Shown here one piece after another: positions 7,304 to 16,090 of a stretch of DNA of 23,745 nucleotides (position 1 is the first letter of the stretch; each line of letters starts with the position of its first letter). Under the pieces are notes generated by a model. It was not told the origin of the DNA, did not search any database, and saw only the letters and a program-made list of their open reading frames with translations. The position numbers and the translations under genes are program-made. The stretch is taken from positions 1-23,745 of the forward strand of contig JALVCR010000247.1 in NCBI GenBank assembly GCA_027009865.1, read 5' to 3'. This DNA comes from Campylobacterales bacterium. GTDB lineage: Bacteria; Campylobacterota; Campylobacteria; Campylobacterales; JAADDG01.

Positions 7304-10075
7304 ATGGATTATAAAGATACGTTGCTTCTTCCAAAAACATCTTTTCCTATGAGAGGAAATCTTCCTCAAAATGAGCCTAAAAGATATAAAAAATGGTTTG
7401 AAGAGGATAAGATATATGAGAAGATGAAAACAAAAAGAGAAAATGCCAAAACTTTTACTCTTCATGACGGACCCCCTTACGCAAACGGCCATATTCATAT
7501 AGGCCATGCTTTAAATAAAATTTTAAAAGATATTATCGTAAAGAGCCACTTCTTTTTGGGAGAGAGCGTAAGGTTTACTCCCGGATGGGATTGCCACGGG
7601 CTTCCAATAGAACAGCAGGTGGAGCAGAAACTTGGAAGCAAGAAAAAAGAGCTTGAAGTTATAAAGATAAGAGAGCTTTGTAGAGAGCACGCAAAGAAAT
7701 TTGTAAATATTCAAAGAGATGAATTTAAGCTCTTAGGAGTAGTGGCTGATTGGGAAAAACCTTATATCACTATGGATTATAAATTTGAGGCAAATATTTA
7801 TAGAACTCTTTGCAAAGTTGCAAAAAGAGGGCTTTTGGTTGAGAGAAACAAGCCCGTTTATTGGTCGTGGGCGGCAAAAACGGCTCTTGCGGAAGCGGAA
7901 GTTGAGTATGAAGATAAAGAGGATTACTCTATCTATGTAGCTTTCCCTTTGCAAAAAGATGCCAAAGAGGCCTTAAATCTTAAAGAGGATGAGAAGGCTT
8001 TTATTGTAATTTGGACTACGACTCCTTGGACGCTTCCTGCTAATGTTGCAATATCTCTAAATCCAAATGAGGAGTATGTTTTAACTACGGATGGTTATAT
8101 AGTAGCCGGGGCTTTATTTGAGAGCTTGAGAGAAAGCGGCGTTTTAAAGGGAGAGATTAAAAAGAGATTTAAATCCTCTGTTTTGGAGAATAAAAAGGCC
8201 ATAAATCCTCTAAATAACAGAGACAGCGTTATTGTTTTGGGAGAGCACGTATTAATGGACGGAGGAACCGGATGCGTTCATACCGCTCCCGGACACGGAG
8301 AGGATGATTACAGGGTAGGGCTTAAATATAATCTTGAAGTTATTATGCCGGTTGACGAAGAGGGAAGATATGATGAGACGATAGTTAGAAAATCTCTTCT
8401 ACCCGATGCTAAGAAGTATGTTGGAGAGCATATTTTTAAAATGAATGATGAGATAGTCAAAATGCTTAAAGACTCTCTTCTTAGCGTATCAAAATTTACA
8501 CACTCTTACCCTTTTTGCTGGAGGACGCATAAGCCTGTTATTTTCAGAGCCACCAAGCAGTGGTTTATAGCTATAGACAAAAAGATAGAAAATAGCGATA
8601 AAACTCTAAGAGAGATGGCCTTAGAAGAGATAGAAAAGGTTGATTTCTATCCCAAATGGGCTATAAACAGACTAAAGAGCATGATTGAAAACCGTCCTGA
8701 TTGGTGTATCTCAAGACAAAGAGACTGGGGAGTTCCGATAGCCTTTTTTAGAGACAAAAGAAGCGGCGAAGTTATTTTGGATGAGAAGGTTTTAAATTTC
8801 ATAGCTATGATTTTTGAGCAAAGAGGAGCTGACGCTTGGTGGAGCATGGATATAAAAGATCTTTTATATCCCGGAAGCGGCTATAATCCTGACGATTTGG
8901 AAAAAGTTACAGATATTTTGGATGTATGGTTTGATAGCGGAAGCACTTGGAATGCTGTTTTAAAATCAAAAGTTTATGATGCCGGGGAGTATCCCGCTTC
9001 TATGTATTGCGAGGGAAGCGATCAGCATAGGGGATGGTTTCAAAGCTCTCTTCTTTTAAGTTCGGCTTGCGAATTTAAAGCTCCTTACAAATCGATAGTA
9101 ACTCACGGATTTACAGTCGATGAGAAGGGCGAGAAGATGAGCAAATCGAAAGGAAATGTTGTCGCTCCTCAGGATATTTTGAAAAAATATGGAAGTGAGA
9201 TCTTAAGATTGTGGGTTGCTATGAGCGATTATACAAGCGATCTTAAAATAAGCGATAATATTTTAAAGCAAATAAGCGAGCAGTATAGAAAAATAAGAAA
9301 TACTTTCAGATTTCTTTTGGCAAATGTAAACGATCTTGAAAATCCAATTTCTATTGAAGAGATGGGAGAGCTTGATAGATGGATAGTAAAAAAGGCAAAA
9401 AGTATTTTTGATGAAGTGGAGAGAAATTTAAGGGAGTATGAGTTTGCCAAAGCTTTATCTTTGCTTAATAATTTTATAACCGTTTATCTAAGCGGAATAT
9501 ATTTGGATATTTCAAAAGATAGGCTCTATTGCGACGCAAAAGAGTCTCTATCAAGGCTTTCAGCCCAAAGCGCTATGAGTCTGATTGCCGAAAAGATGCT
9601 CTCTTTGATAGCTCCCGTTTTAACTTATACCGCAGATGAGATTTTAGAACATGCTCCTGATACTATAAAGAAAGATAAAAAAGATTTTACAGATCTTTTA
9701 TACACTCCGATAGGAGAGGTTAAAAGCGATTTAAATGAAGAGTATTTGATAGAAGCAAGAGAGAAATTTTTTGAGATAGTGGATAGCTTGAAAAAAGAGA
9801 AAAAGATAAAATCCACTTTGGAGCTTGTAATAAGCACCTACTCTTTAGAGCTTAAAAAACTTGGATGCGCGGAAGCTGAGGATTGGTTTACCGTAAGCAA
9901 AATTATAGATAAAGATGAAGAGAATCCTTTGGGCGTTTTTGAAGTGAATGGGGATAAATTTGAGATATATTACAGCAATAAATATAAATGTCCAAGATGC
10001 TGGAAATATAAAGCCAATGAGGAAAATGCGCTTTGTAAAAGATGTCAAGAGGTGTTAAATGCCGGATCTAACTAA
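7304..10075 (+). CDS. ileS: Isoleucyl-tRNA synthetase
   Basis: Class I aminoacyl-tRNA synthetase charging tRNA-Ile in the cytoplasm, 923 aa, the normal bacterial length. The HIGH signature is at residues 65-68 within NGHIHIGHAL, and KMSKS is at 611-615. The editing domain lies between, with TTTPWTLPAN typical of the branched-chain group. The C-terminus has a zinc finger of the bacterial type, with CPRC and CKRC pairs about 20 residues apart. A TAGGAG ribosome site precedes the ATG. It heads a plus-strand run with the micro-ORF, gatA, guaB and metY. Its last 17 bases overlap the start of the micro-ORF, implying translational coupling. Confidence 0.98.
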   Translation: MDYKDTLLLPKTSFPMRGNLPQNEPKRYKKWFEEDKIYEKMKTKRENAKTFTLHDGPPYANGHIHIGHALNKILKDIIVKSHFFLGESVRFTPGWDCHGLPIEQQVEQKLGSKKKELEVIKIRELCREHAKKFVNIQRDEFKLLGVVADWEKPYITMDYKFEANIYRTLCKVAKRGLLVERNKPVYWSWAAKTALAEAEVEYEDKEDYSIYVAFPLQKDAKEALNLKEDEKAFIVIWTTTPWTLPANVAISLNPNEEYVLTTDGYIVAGALFESLRESGVLKGEIKKRFKSSVLENKKAINPLNNRDSVIVLGEHVLMDGGTGCVHTAPGHGEDDYRVGLKYNLEVIMPVDEEGRYDETIVRKSLLPDAKKYVGEHIFKMNDEIVKMLKDSLLSVSKFTHSYPFCWRTHKPVIFRATKQWFIAIDKKIENSDKTLREMALEEIEKVDFYPKWAINRLKSMIENRPDWCISRQRDWGVPIAFFRDKRSGEVILDEKVLNFIAMIFEQRGADAWWSMDIKDLLYPGSGYNPDDLEKVTDILDVWFDSGSTWNAVLKSKVYDAGEYPASMYCEGSDQHRGWFQSSLLLSSACEFKAPYKSIVTHGFTVDEKGEKMSKSKGNVVAPQDILKKYGSEILRLWVAMSDYTSDLKISDNILKQISEQYRKIRNTFRFLLANVNDLENPISIEEMGELDRWIVKKAKSIFDEVERNLREYEFAKALSLLNNFITVYLSGIYLDISKDRLYCDAKESLSRLSAQSAMSLIAEKMLSLIAPVLTYTADEILEHAPDTIKKDKKDFTDLLYTPIGEVKSDLNEEYLIEAREKFFEIVDSLKKEKKIKSTLELVISTYSLELKKLGCAEAEDWFTVSKIIDKDEENPLGVFEVNGDKFEIYYSNKYKCPRCWKYKANEENALCKRCQEVLNAGSN

Positions 10076-10187
10076 ACCGGTTTCAATGAGTTTTATTATA
10101 ATTACTATAGCTGTTTTGCTGTTTGTTACGGCTATTGGAATTTTGGCTGTAAATTATAAAACAAAGAAGATGAAGGAGAATAAGTGA
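10059..10187 (+). CDS. 42-aa single-pass membrane protein between ileS and gatA
   Basis: A small gene not recognised as a named family. Its ATG lies inside the end of ileS (17-base overlap) with AAGAGG upstream. Its TGA overlaps the GTG of gatA as GTGA, so it bridges two essential translation genes without a gap. The product starts MPDLTKPVSM, has one uninterrupted hydrophobic helix at about residues 11-32, and ends in a lysine-rich tail. That pattern predicts N-out/C-in topology by the positive-inside rule. The coupling at both ends argues it is real rather than chance. It might be structural or accessory to a membrane complex; no function can be inferred. It is too short to be GatC. Confidence 0.65.
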   Translation: MPDLTKPVSMSFIIITIAVLLFVTAIGILAVNYKTKKMKENK

Positions 10188-11539
10188 TAACTTTAAAAGA
10201 AGCTTTATCTCTTCCAAAAGAGGAGCTTAGAGAAGTTAAAAAAGATTTAAAAAAAGCGATAGAAGAGAAAAAAGAGATAGGAGCTTACGTAGAGCAGCTT
10301 ACTGGGGAGGAGATAAACGATTATAGTGATGGAGTTCCTATTGCCATAAAAGATAATATTCAGGTAAAGGGATGGAGTATAACTTGCGCTTCAAAGATTT
10401 TGCAAGGTTACAAAGCTCCCTATAACGCTACGGTAATTGAAAAGATGTTAAATTTTGGGCTTACTCCTTTTGGAAGATGCAATATGGACGAGTTTGCGAT
10501 GGGAAGCTCGACTGAGACAAGTTTTTATGGAAAGACTCTAAATCCGCATGATCATAACAGGGTGCCGGGCGGAAGCAGCGGAGGGAGCGCTGCGGCAGTT
10601 GGAGCCGGTATAGCGATAGCGGCTTTGGGAAGCGATACGGGAGGGAGCATAAGACAGCCGGCCGCTTTTTGCGGATGCGTGGGGATGAAGCCTACCTACT
10701 CAACCGTTAGCAGATACGGGCTTACCGCTTTTTCAAGCTCTTTGGATCAAATAGGCCCTTTAACCCAAAATGTGGAGGATGCGGCGATACTTTTTGATAT
10801 AATCAAAGGATACGATCCCAAAGACTCTACAAGCGCCAATATCCCTTATGAGAAAATTTCTAATAAGCTAAACGGGGATAGAAAATTTACGATTGCGGTT
10901 ATAGAGAACTATTTAAAAGAGGCTTCTCCTTCGATTCAAAAGGCTTTTAATGAATCTGTTAGGGAATTAGAAAAAGCGGGGCATAAGATAGTTTATAAAA
11001 ATATGTTGGATTCCAAATATGACGTAGCTACCTACTATATTGTGGCAACCGCGGAAGCAAGCGCTAATTTAAGCAGATTTGACGGAGTTAGATACGGATA
11101 CAGAGCCAAGAGCTCAAATTTAAAAGAGATGTATAAACTAACAAGAAAAGAGGGATTTGGAGAAGAGGTAAAAAGAAGAATACTTCTTGGAACTTTCGTT
11201 TTAAGCAGCGGATATTATGACGCTTACTATATCAAGGCTCAAAAAGCCAGACATCTTATAAAAAGGCAGTTTGAAGAGATTTTAAGCGAAGCTGACTTGA
11301 TATATACTCCAGTAACTCCAAGCGTTGCTTTTGAATTTGGAAGCAAAAAAGATCCCTTAGAGATGTATTTAAGCGACGTTTACACAATCTCTGTAAATCT
11401 TGCCGGACTTCCAGCCATATCTTTACCTATAGGAAAGGATGAAAACAATCTTCCAATAGGCGCTCAGTTTATAGCCAAAGCTTTCGATGAGCAGACGCTC
11501 TTTGACGGCGCTTTGGGCTTAGAGAATATTTTATCTTAA
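10184..11539 (+). CDS. gatA: Glutamyl-tRNA(Gln)/aspartyl-tRNA(Asn) amidotransferase subunit A
   Basis: Amidase-signature glutaminase subunit of GatCAB, which converts misacylated Glu-tRNA(Gln) or Asp-tRNA(Asn) to the amidated form. The Ser-cisSer-Lys triad is visible as Lys56 (IAIKDN), Ser131 in PGGSSGGS and Ser155 in SDTGGSIRQPA. Length 451 aa is slightly short but complete. The start is GTG, set by AAGGAG 5 bases upstream and by the GTGA overlap with the preceding micro-ORF. GatB and GatC are not in this window, so the subunits are unlinked here. The next gene, guaB, follows after 12 bases. Confidence 0.96.
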   Translation: MITLKEALSLPKEELREVKKDLKKAIEEKKEIGAYVEQLTGEEINDYSDGVPIAIKDNIQVKGWSITCASKILQGYKAPYNATVIEKMLNFGLTPFGRCNMDEFAMGSSTETSFYGKTLNPHDHNRVPGGSSGGSAAAVGAGIAIAALGSDTGGSIRQPAAFCGCVGMKPTYSTVSRYGLTAFSSSLDQIGPLTQNVEDAAILFDIIKGYDPKDSTSANIPYEKISNKLNGDRKFTIAVIENYLKEASPSIQKAFNESVRELEKAGHKIVYKNMLDSKYDVATYYIVATAEASANLSRFDGVRYGYRAKSSNLKEMYKLTRKEGFGEEVKRRILLGTFVLSSGYYDAYYIKAQKARHLIKRQFEEILSEADLIYTPVTPSVAFEFGSKKDPLEMYLSDVYTISVNLAGLPAISLPIGKDENNLPIGAQFIAKAFDEQTLFDGALGLENILS

Positions 11540-11551
11540 AAGGAATTTTGG

Positions 11552-12997
11552 ATGAGAATAAGAAAAGAGGCACTAACTTTCGAAGATGTTCTTTTGGTTC
11601 CTAAATATTCTGAAGTTTTGCCAAAAGAGGTGGATGTAAAGACAAAGCTTACAAAAAATATAGATTTGAATATTCCAATAGTCTCAGCTGCGATGGATAC
11701 GGTTACCGAGCATAGAGCCGCAATTACGATGGCAAGGCTTGGGGGAATTGGAATAATCCATAAAAATATGGATATTAAAACTCAGGCTAAAATGGTTAGA
11801 ATAGTTAAAAAAAGCGAAAGCGGAATAATTTTGGAGCCTATTTTTCTAAAGCCTTACTCCACTATAAAAGAGGCTTTGGATTTAATGGCCGAATATAGAA
11901 TTTCCGGTTTTCCGGTAGTGGATGAGAATAGAAAGCTTGTTGGAATTTTGACAAACAGGGATCTTAGATTTGAAACGGATAAAAACAAGCTTGTAAAAGA
12001 GGTAATGACAAAAGCTCCTTTAATTACCGCTCCAAAGGGAGTTACTTTGGATGAAGCCGAGAAGATTTTTCATAAAAATAAAATAGAGAAACTTCCTATT
12101 ATTGATGAAGAGGGAGAGCTTGTCGGACTTATAACTATAAAAGATTTAAAAAAGAGAAGGGAATATCCAAACTCCAATAAAGATAAATATGGAAGATTAA
12201 GAGTCGGAGCGGCTATAGGCGTAAATCAGATAGACAGAGCAAAAGCTTTGGTGGAAGCTGGGGTTGATGTTTTGGTTTTGGATTCTGCTCACGGACATTC
12301 AAAAGGAATAATCGATACCGTAAAAGCTATAAAAGATAAATTTGAAATAGATGTAATTGCCGGAAATATAGCCACTTCCGAGGCTGCCGAGGATTTGATA
12401 AGAGCCGGGGCTGACGCTATTAAGGTTGGAATAGGGCCTGGAAGCATATGCACGACAAGAATTGTAGCGGGAGTTGGTATTCCTCAGATTTCAGCTATTG
12501 AAGAGTGTGTGGAAGTAGCTGACAGATATGAAATTCCGGTAATTGCTGACGGGGGAATAAAATATTCCGGAGATGTGGCTAAGGCTTTGGCTGTTGGAGC
12601 AAGTTCGGTAATGATAGGAAGCTTGCTTGCCGGAACGGAAGAGAGTCCGGGAGAGCTTGTTATCTATCAGGGAAGACAGTATAAAAATTACAGAGGTATG
12701 GGAAGTATCGGAGCTATGCAAAAGGGAAGCACCGATAGATATTTTCAAGAGGGAACCGCTACAGAAAAACTTGTGCCAGAAGGCATAGAGGGAAGGGTTC
12801 CTTATAGAGGAAAGATGAAAAACGTAATTCATCAGTTAATTGGAGGGCTTAGGTCTTCGATGGGATATGTCGGAGCAAAAGATTTAAAAGATTTTAAAAA
12901 TAAAGCCGAATTTGTGAAAATAACTACGGCAGGTCTGAAAGAGAGTCATGTGCATGACGTTATCATAACAAAAGAAGCGCCAAACTATCATATATAG
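11552..12997 (+). CDS. guaB: Inosine-5'-monophosphate dehydrogenase
   Basis: Catalyses NAD-dependent oxidation of IMP to XMP, the committed step of GMP synthesis. The (beta/alpha)8 barrel is interrupted by two CBS domains at about residues 93-145 and 150-205. The catalytic loop GPGSICTTR has Cys300 as nucleophile, and the flap motif YRGMGSIGAM is present. At 481 aa it is the normal bacterial length. An AAAAGGAA site overlaps the gatA stop, so the two are co-transcribed. metY follows after 9 bases. Nothing unusual in the active site. Confidence 0.98.
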   Translation: MRIRKEALTFEDVLLVPKYSEVLPKEVDVKTKLTKNIDLNIPIVSAAMDTVTEHRAAITMARLGGIGIIHKNMDIKTQAKMVRIVKKSESGIILEPIFLKPYSTIKEALDLMAEYRISGFPVVDENRKLVGILTNRDLRFETDKNKLVKEVMTKAPLITAPKGVTLDEAEKIFHKNKIEKLPIIDEEGELVGLITIKDLKKRREYPNSNKDKYGRLRVGAAIGVNQIDRAKALVEAGVDVLVLDSAHGHSKGIIDTVKAIKDKFEIDVIAGNIATSEAAEDLIRAGADAIKVGIGPGSICTTRIVAGVGIPQISAIEECVEVADRYEIPVIADGGIKYSGDVAKALAVGASSVMIGSLLAGTEESPGELVIYQGRQYKNYRGMGSIGAMQKGSTDRYFQEGTATEKLVPEGIEGRVPYRGKMKNVIHQLIGGLRSSMGYVGAKDLKDFKNKAEFVKITTAGLKESHVHDVIITKEAPNYHI

Positions 12998-13006
12998 AGA
13001 GATAAA

Positions 13007-14269
13007 ATGAAAGATAAGACAAAAGCGATTCACGAAGGTTATATAAAAGATATTCAAAAAACAATGGCGGTTCCTATATATATGAGCACCGCTTATGAGT
13101 ATGAGAGTGTAGAGCATGCGGCCGATTTGTTTGCTCTTAGGGATGTGGGAAATATTTATACGAGAATTTCAAATCCCACTACCGACGTTTTTGAAAAGAG
13201 AATCGCTTCTTTAGAGGGCGGCGTTGCGGCTTTGGCCACCGCAAGCGGAATGAGCGCTATATTTTACTCTTTGGTAAATGTGGCCAAAGCTGGAGATAAT
13301 ATCGTAGCTTCCGCAAAACTTTACGGAGGCAGCGTTACTCTTTTGACTCATACGCTAAAGAGATTTGGAATAGAAGCAAAATTTTTTGATCCCCATAAGC
13401 CAGAAGAGATTGAAAAGCTGATAGATAAAAATACAAAAGCGATTCTTTTTGAATCTATTTCAAATCCAAGCATTGATGTAGCCGATATAGAGGGAATATG
13501 CAATATTGCAGACAAATATGAAATAATTTCAATTTGTGATAATACCGTCGCTACTCCCTCTCTTTTTAAACCTATCGATTACGGATGCGATGTTGTTGTG
13601 CATAGCGCAAGCAAATATATAACGGGACAAGGCCTTGCAATAGGCGGGGTTTTGATAGAGAGCCAAAAGGCGGGTAAAAAAATAGAAGATAATGAGAGAT
13701 ATTTAGTTTTTAATGAACCGGATGAGAGCTATCATGGGCTTGTTTTTACGAAAACCTCTTTTCCTCCATTCTCTCTTAGAGCGAGACTCTCTCTTTTAAG
13801 AGATATGGGAGCCGTTTTGAGCCCTTTTAATTCCTGGCTTTTTATTCAAGGGTTGGAGACTTTGGATATTAGAATGAGAGAGCACTCAAAAAATGCTTTT
13901 TTGATAGCCAAGTTTTTAAATTCGCATCCGAAAGTAAAAAAAGTTCATTATCCTTGTTTAAAAAGCGATGAAAATTATCCTTTTGCTATGAAATATCTTA
14001 AAAAAGGGTGCAGCGGACTTTTAAGCTTTGAGGTTGAAAGTTTCAAAGAGGCTAAAAAGATAGTGGATAATGTAGAGATTTTCTCTATAGTTACAAATAT
14101 CGGAGATAGCAAATCGATTATTACTCATCCAGCAAGCACCACTCATCAGCAGCTTTCCAAAAAAGAGCTTGCCGCCGCGGGAGTTGCAGAAGGGTTGATA
14201 AGGCTTAGCGTAGGATTGGAAGATAGTGCTGATTTGATAGAGGATTTGAAAAAGGCAATAGAAGCTTAA
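13007..14269 (+). CDS. metY: O-acetylhomoserine sulfhydrylase (aminocarboxypropyltransferase)
   Basis: PLP enzyme of the Cys/Met metabolism family, 420 aa, that replaces the acetyl group of O-acetylhomoserine with sulfide to make homocysteine. The PLP lysine is Lys203 in HSASKYITGQG. The extra length and the Gly-rich QGLAIGG segment after the lysine match MetY rather than cystathionine synthase (about 380 aa). It is the last gene of the ileS-gatA-guaB run, 9 bases after guaB, with a weak AGAGA ribosome site. Its partner metX lies about 6.6 kb downstream on the same strand. MetZ (O-succinylhomoserine) activity is less likely given that MetX partner. Confidence 0.9.
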   Translation: MKDKTKAIHEGYIKDIQKTMAVPIYMSTAYEYESVEHAADLFALRDVGNIYTRISNPTTDVFEKRIASLEGGVAALATASGMSAIFYSLVNVAKAGDNIVASAKLYGGSVTLLTHTLKRFGIEAKFFDPHKPEEIEKLIDKNTKAILFESISNPSIDVADIEGICNIADKYEIISICDNTVATPSLFKPIDYGCDVVVHSASKYITGQGLAIGGVLIESQKAGKKIEDNERYLVFNEPDESYHGLVFTKTSFPPFSLRARLSLLRDMGAVLSPFNSWLFIQGLETLDIRMREHSKNAFLIAKFLNSHPKVKKVHYPCLKSDENYPFAMKYLKKGCSGLLSFEVESFKEAKKIVDNVEIFSIVTNIGDSKSIITHPASTTHQQLSKKELAAAGVAEGLIRLSVGLEDSADLIEDLKKAIEA

Positions 14270-14276
14270 AAAATTT

Positions 14277-14999
14277 TTATATTTTATTTGGAGGAGATGT
14301 AGGAAGCTTAGATTTTAGAATGATTTTACTGTTTAGTTTCAATATATTGTCAAAATTATATATTATAATCTCTCCTGTTGGTATTTCATATTCCATTATA
14401 GTATTTTTATCTATATTTTCTATATACATAGCTAAAGCTCTCAAAGAGTTTCCATGAGCGCTGATTAAGACATCTTTATTTTGAGCTAAAAATGGAACGA
14501 TTTTTTCAAAGTAGTAGTTTAGGACTCTTCTTTGAGTATCTTTTAAAGATTCACTTTTTGGAAGTAAATGTGGATCGATATTTTGATATTTTTTCTCAAA
14601 AATAGGTAATCTTTTATCATTTTCTTTAAGAGGAGGCGGGGGAGTCTCATATCCTCTTCTAATACTTGAAAATATCTTTTCACCTACATTTTTTTTAATC
14701 TCTTCTTTATTTTTGCCTTGCCAAGCTCCATAATGTCTCTCATTTAGTTTCCAGCTTTTACATACGTCTATATGTTCCCACTCTAACTCTTTTAAAATTA
14801 TTTGAGTAGTGTGAATAGCTCTTTTAAGCCAGGATGTAAAGCAAATATCAGGGTATATCATATTTTTTTTCAAAAGTTCTCCAGCTTGCTTTGCCTCCTT
14901 TTCTCCTTGCAGGCTAAGCTCAATGTCTGTCCATCCGGTAAAAATGTTTTTTTGATTATAAACGCTTTGACCGTGTCTTACAAGTATAAGTTTTGACAT
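14277..14999 (-). CDS. gpmA: 2,3-bisphosphoglycerate-dependent phosphoglycerate mutase
   Basis: Interconverts 3- and 2-phosphoglycerate in glycolysis and gluconeogenesis. Family features are the phospho-histidine His9 in LVRHGQS, Arg60 in SWLKRA, Glu87 in NERHYGAWQG and His182 in SAHGNSLRA. At 240 aa it is the dPGM length. It lies 17 bases downstream of the class I aldolase gene with an AAGGCAG ribosome site, so the pair is one operon. It converges on metY with a 7-base gap. To my knowledge many Campylobacterota rely on the unrelated cofactor-independent GpmI, so a gpmA here may be an extra or acquired enzyme. Confidence 0.93.
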   Translation of the reverse strand: MSKLILVRHGQSVYNQKNIFTGWTDIELSLQGEKEAKQAGELLKKNMIYPDICFTSWLKRAIHTTQIILKELEWEHIDVCKSWKLNERHYGAWQGKNKEEIKKNVGEKIFSSIRRGYETPPPPLKENDKRLPIFEKKYQNIDPHLLPKSESLKDTQRRVLNYYFEKIVPFLAQNKDVLISAHGNSLRALAMYIENIDKNTIMEYEIPTGEIIIYNFDNILKLNSKIILKSKLPTSPPNKI

Positions 15000-15016
15000 A
15001 TTTATCTGCCTTTTAT

Positions 15017-15913
15017 TTATATATCTACCTGATTAGGCGTTTTATTATTAACTGTTATATCATAAATTGCATTTGCCATTTTTATAGCTTCTTTTAATTT
15101 TCTTTGATGGATATTTCTGCCTGTGCCGTTTCCTCTGGTTCCTCCTTCATGAATTTGCTCATATAACTCTTTTAAAAACTCTTTTTTATCAATTTTGCTT
15201 CCCCCTTCACAAAGCACTCCTGATCTTCCTGCTGCGGTAGTAATTTCTCTTAACGCTTTTATATCAAGTTTTCCATCTTTATAGGGAACTTTCAGTTTTA
15301 TAAAATCAGCTCCCAAACAGGCTCCAACTCCAGCAGCCCCCGCGATTAGATGTCCATCATGTTCATCTTTTACATATTTTCCCTTTGGGTATATCCATAA
15401 AACTGCCAAAAGAGCGTTTTGGTGAGCTTGGTGGACTATATTTGCGGCTTCTCGTAGCATTTCACGTTCATACTCGCTTCCAAGATAAACTGTATATCCT
15501 ACCCCAAGTATATTTAAACTGTTTTCTTTTTTAAATTTAACAATATCTTTGACACTTAACCACTGTTTTGAGTAAGGATCTTTATCGGTGTAAGGGATTA
15601 AATTTGTTTTTGAATTTAGTTTGATAAGATATGGAATATCTTTGTAATCTCTTGCATATTTGCTTATCAATCCAAATTGGGTAGCAAAAACGCCTATATT
15701 TGAAAGTGAAGCTATTTTAAAAAGATGTTCTGGATCGTTATCTTCGGGAGGTATTCCTTCTCCAAAAAAATCATTATTTAAATGTTCTACCTTTTGATCT
15801 CCTGCAAAAAGCATAAGCCTTCCACTTCCGCCTGTGGCTTTTTTAAAATTTTTTAAAAATTCTTTTTCTTTTTTAGCAGGAACATCTGCCGGCAAATATT
15901 TTGTAAAATCCAT
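15017..15913 (-). CDS. fba: Class I fructose-bisphosphate aldolase, DhnA/FbaB (archaeal-type) family
   Basis: Schiff-base aldolase of the DhnA family, 298 aa, which cleaves or forms fructose-1,6-bisphosphate. The segment FAGDQKVEH (about 36-44), the WIYPKG core (173-178), the likely Schiff-base lysine in GADFIKLKVPY (Lys206 or Lys208) and the C-terminal phosphate-binding GNGTGRNIHQ (261-270) fit this family. It carries none of the zinc-ligand pattern of class II aldolases, the form I would expect in this phylum. It is first in the operon with gpmA, with AAGGAA 7 bases before the ATG and its own TATAAT upstream. A related DhnA-type function (2-amino-3,7-dideoxy-heptulosonate synthesis) is the alternative, but pairing with gpmA favours sugar metabolism. 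Confidence 0.85.
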   Translation of the reverse strand: MDFTKYLPADVPAKKEKEFLKNFKKATGGSGRLMLFAGDQKVEHLNNDFFGEGIPPEDNDPEHLFKIASLSNIGVFATQFGLISKYARDYKDIPYLIKLNSKTNLIPYTDKDPYSKQWLSVKDIVKFKKENSLNILGVGYTVYLGSEYEREMLREAANIVHQAHQNALLAVLWIYPKGKYVKDEHDGHLIAGAAGVGACLGADFIKLKVPYKDGKLDIKALREITTAAGRSGVLCEGGSKIDKKEFLKELYEQIHEGGTRGNGTGRNIHQRKLKEAIKMANAIYDITVNNKTPNQVDI

Positions 15914-15939
15914 TTGCTTTTCCTTTTTATCTCTTTTAA

Positions 15940-15945
15940 ATTATA
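15940..15945 (-). promoter_or_regulatory. -10 box (TATAAT) of the fba-gpmA operon
   Basis: A minus-strand TATAAT 26 bases upstream of the aldolase ATG gives a short leader holding the AAGGAA site. No -35 element is evident. The rest of the 175-base spacer up to 16088 is AT-rich with nothing else I can name. Confidence 0.5.
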
Positions 15946-16068
15946 TCTATATCCTATTTTCCCTTCGGTATAGCTTACTGTTAAAAGTAAAATTTTTTAA
16001 TTAGTGAAAATAAATTGTATGAAGTGTCAGATATGGGTAAAATTATATAAAAATTAGCGTATTTATTT

Positions 16069-16090
16069 AAAGCCAAAGCCAAAAGGCTTT
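16069..16090 (-). terminator. Possible hairpin terminator of the cysteine-rich gene
   Basis: AAAGCC occurs twice in tandem (16069-16074 and 16075-16080) and pairs with GGCTTT at 16085-16090 across an AAAA loop. The stem overlaps the stop codon of the minus-strand gene. No strong T-run follows directly, so the terminator role is uncertain. Confidence 0.35.

Noticed and set aside
7238..7507. 89-codon minus-strand frame over the ileS start
   Set aside because: Antisense to the conserved HIGH region of ileS and without a promoter or ribosome site.
12491..12832. 113-codon frame antisense to guaB
   Set aside because: Lies fully within a well-conserved gene and has no ribosome site or family features.
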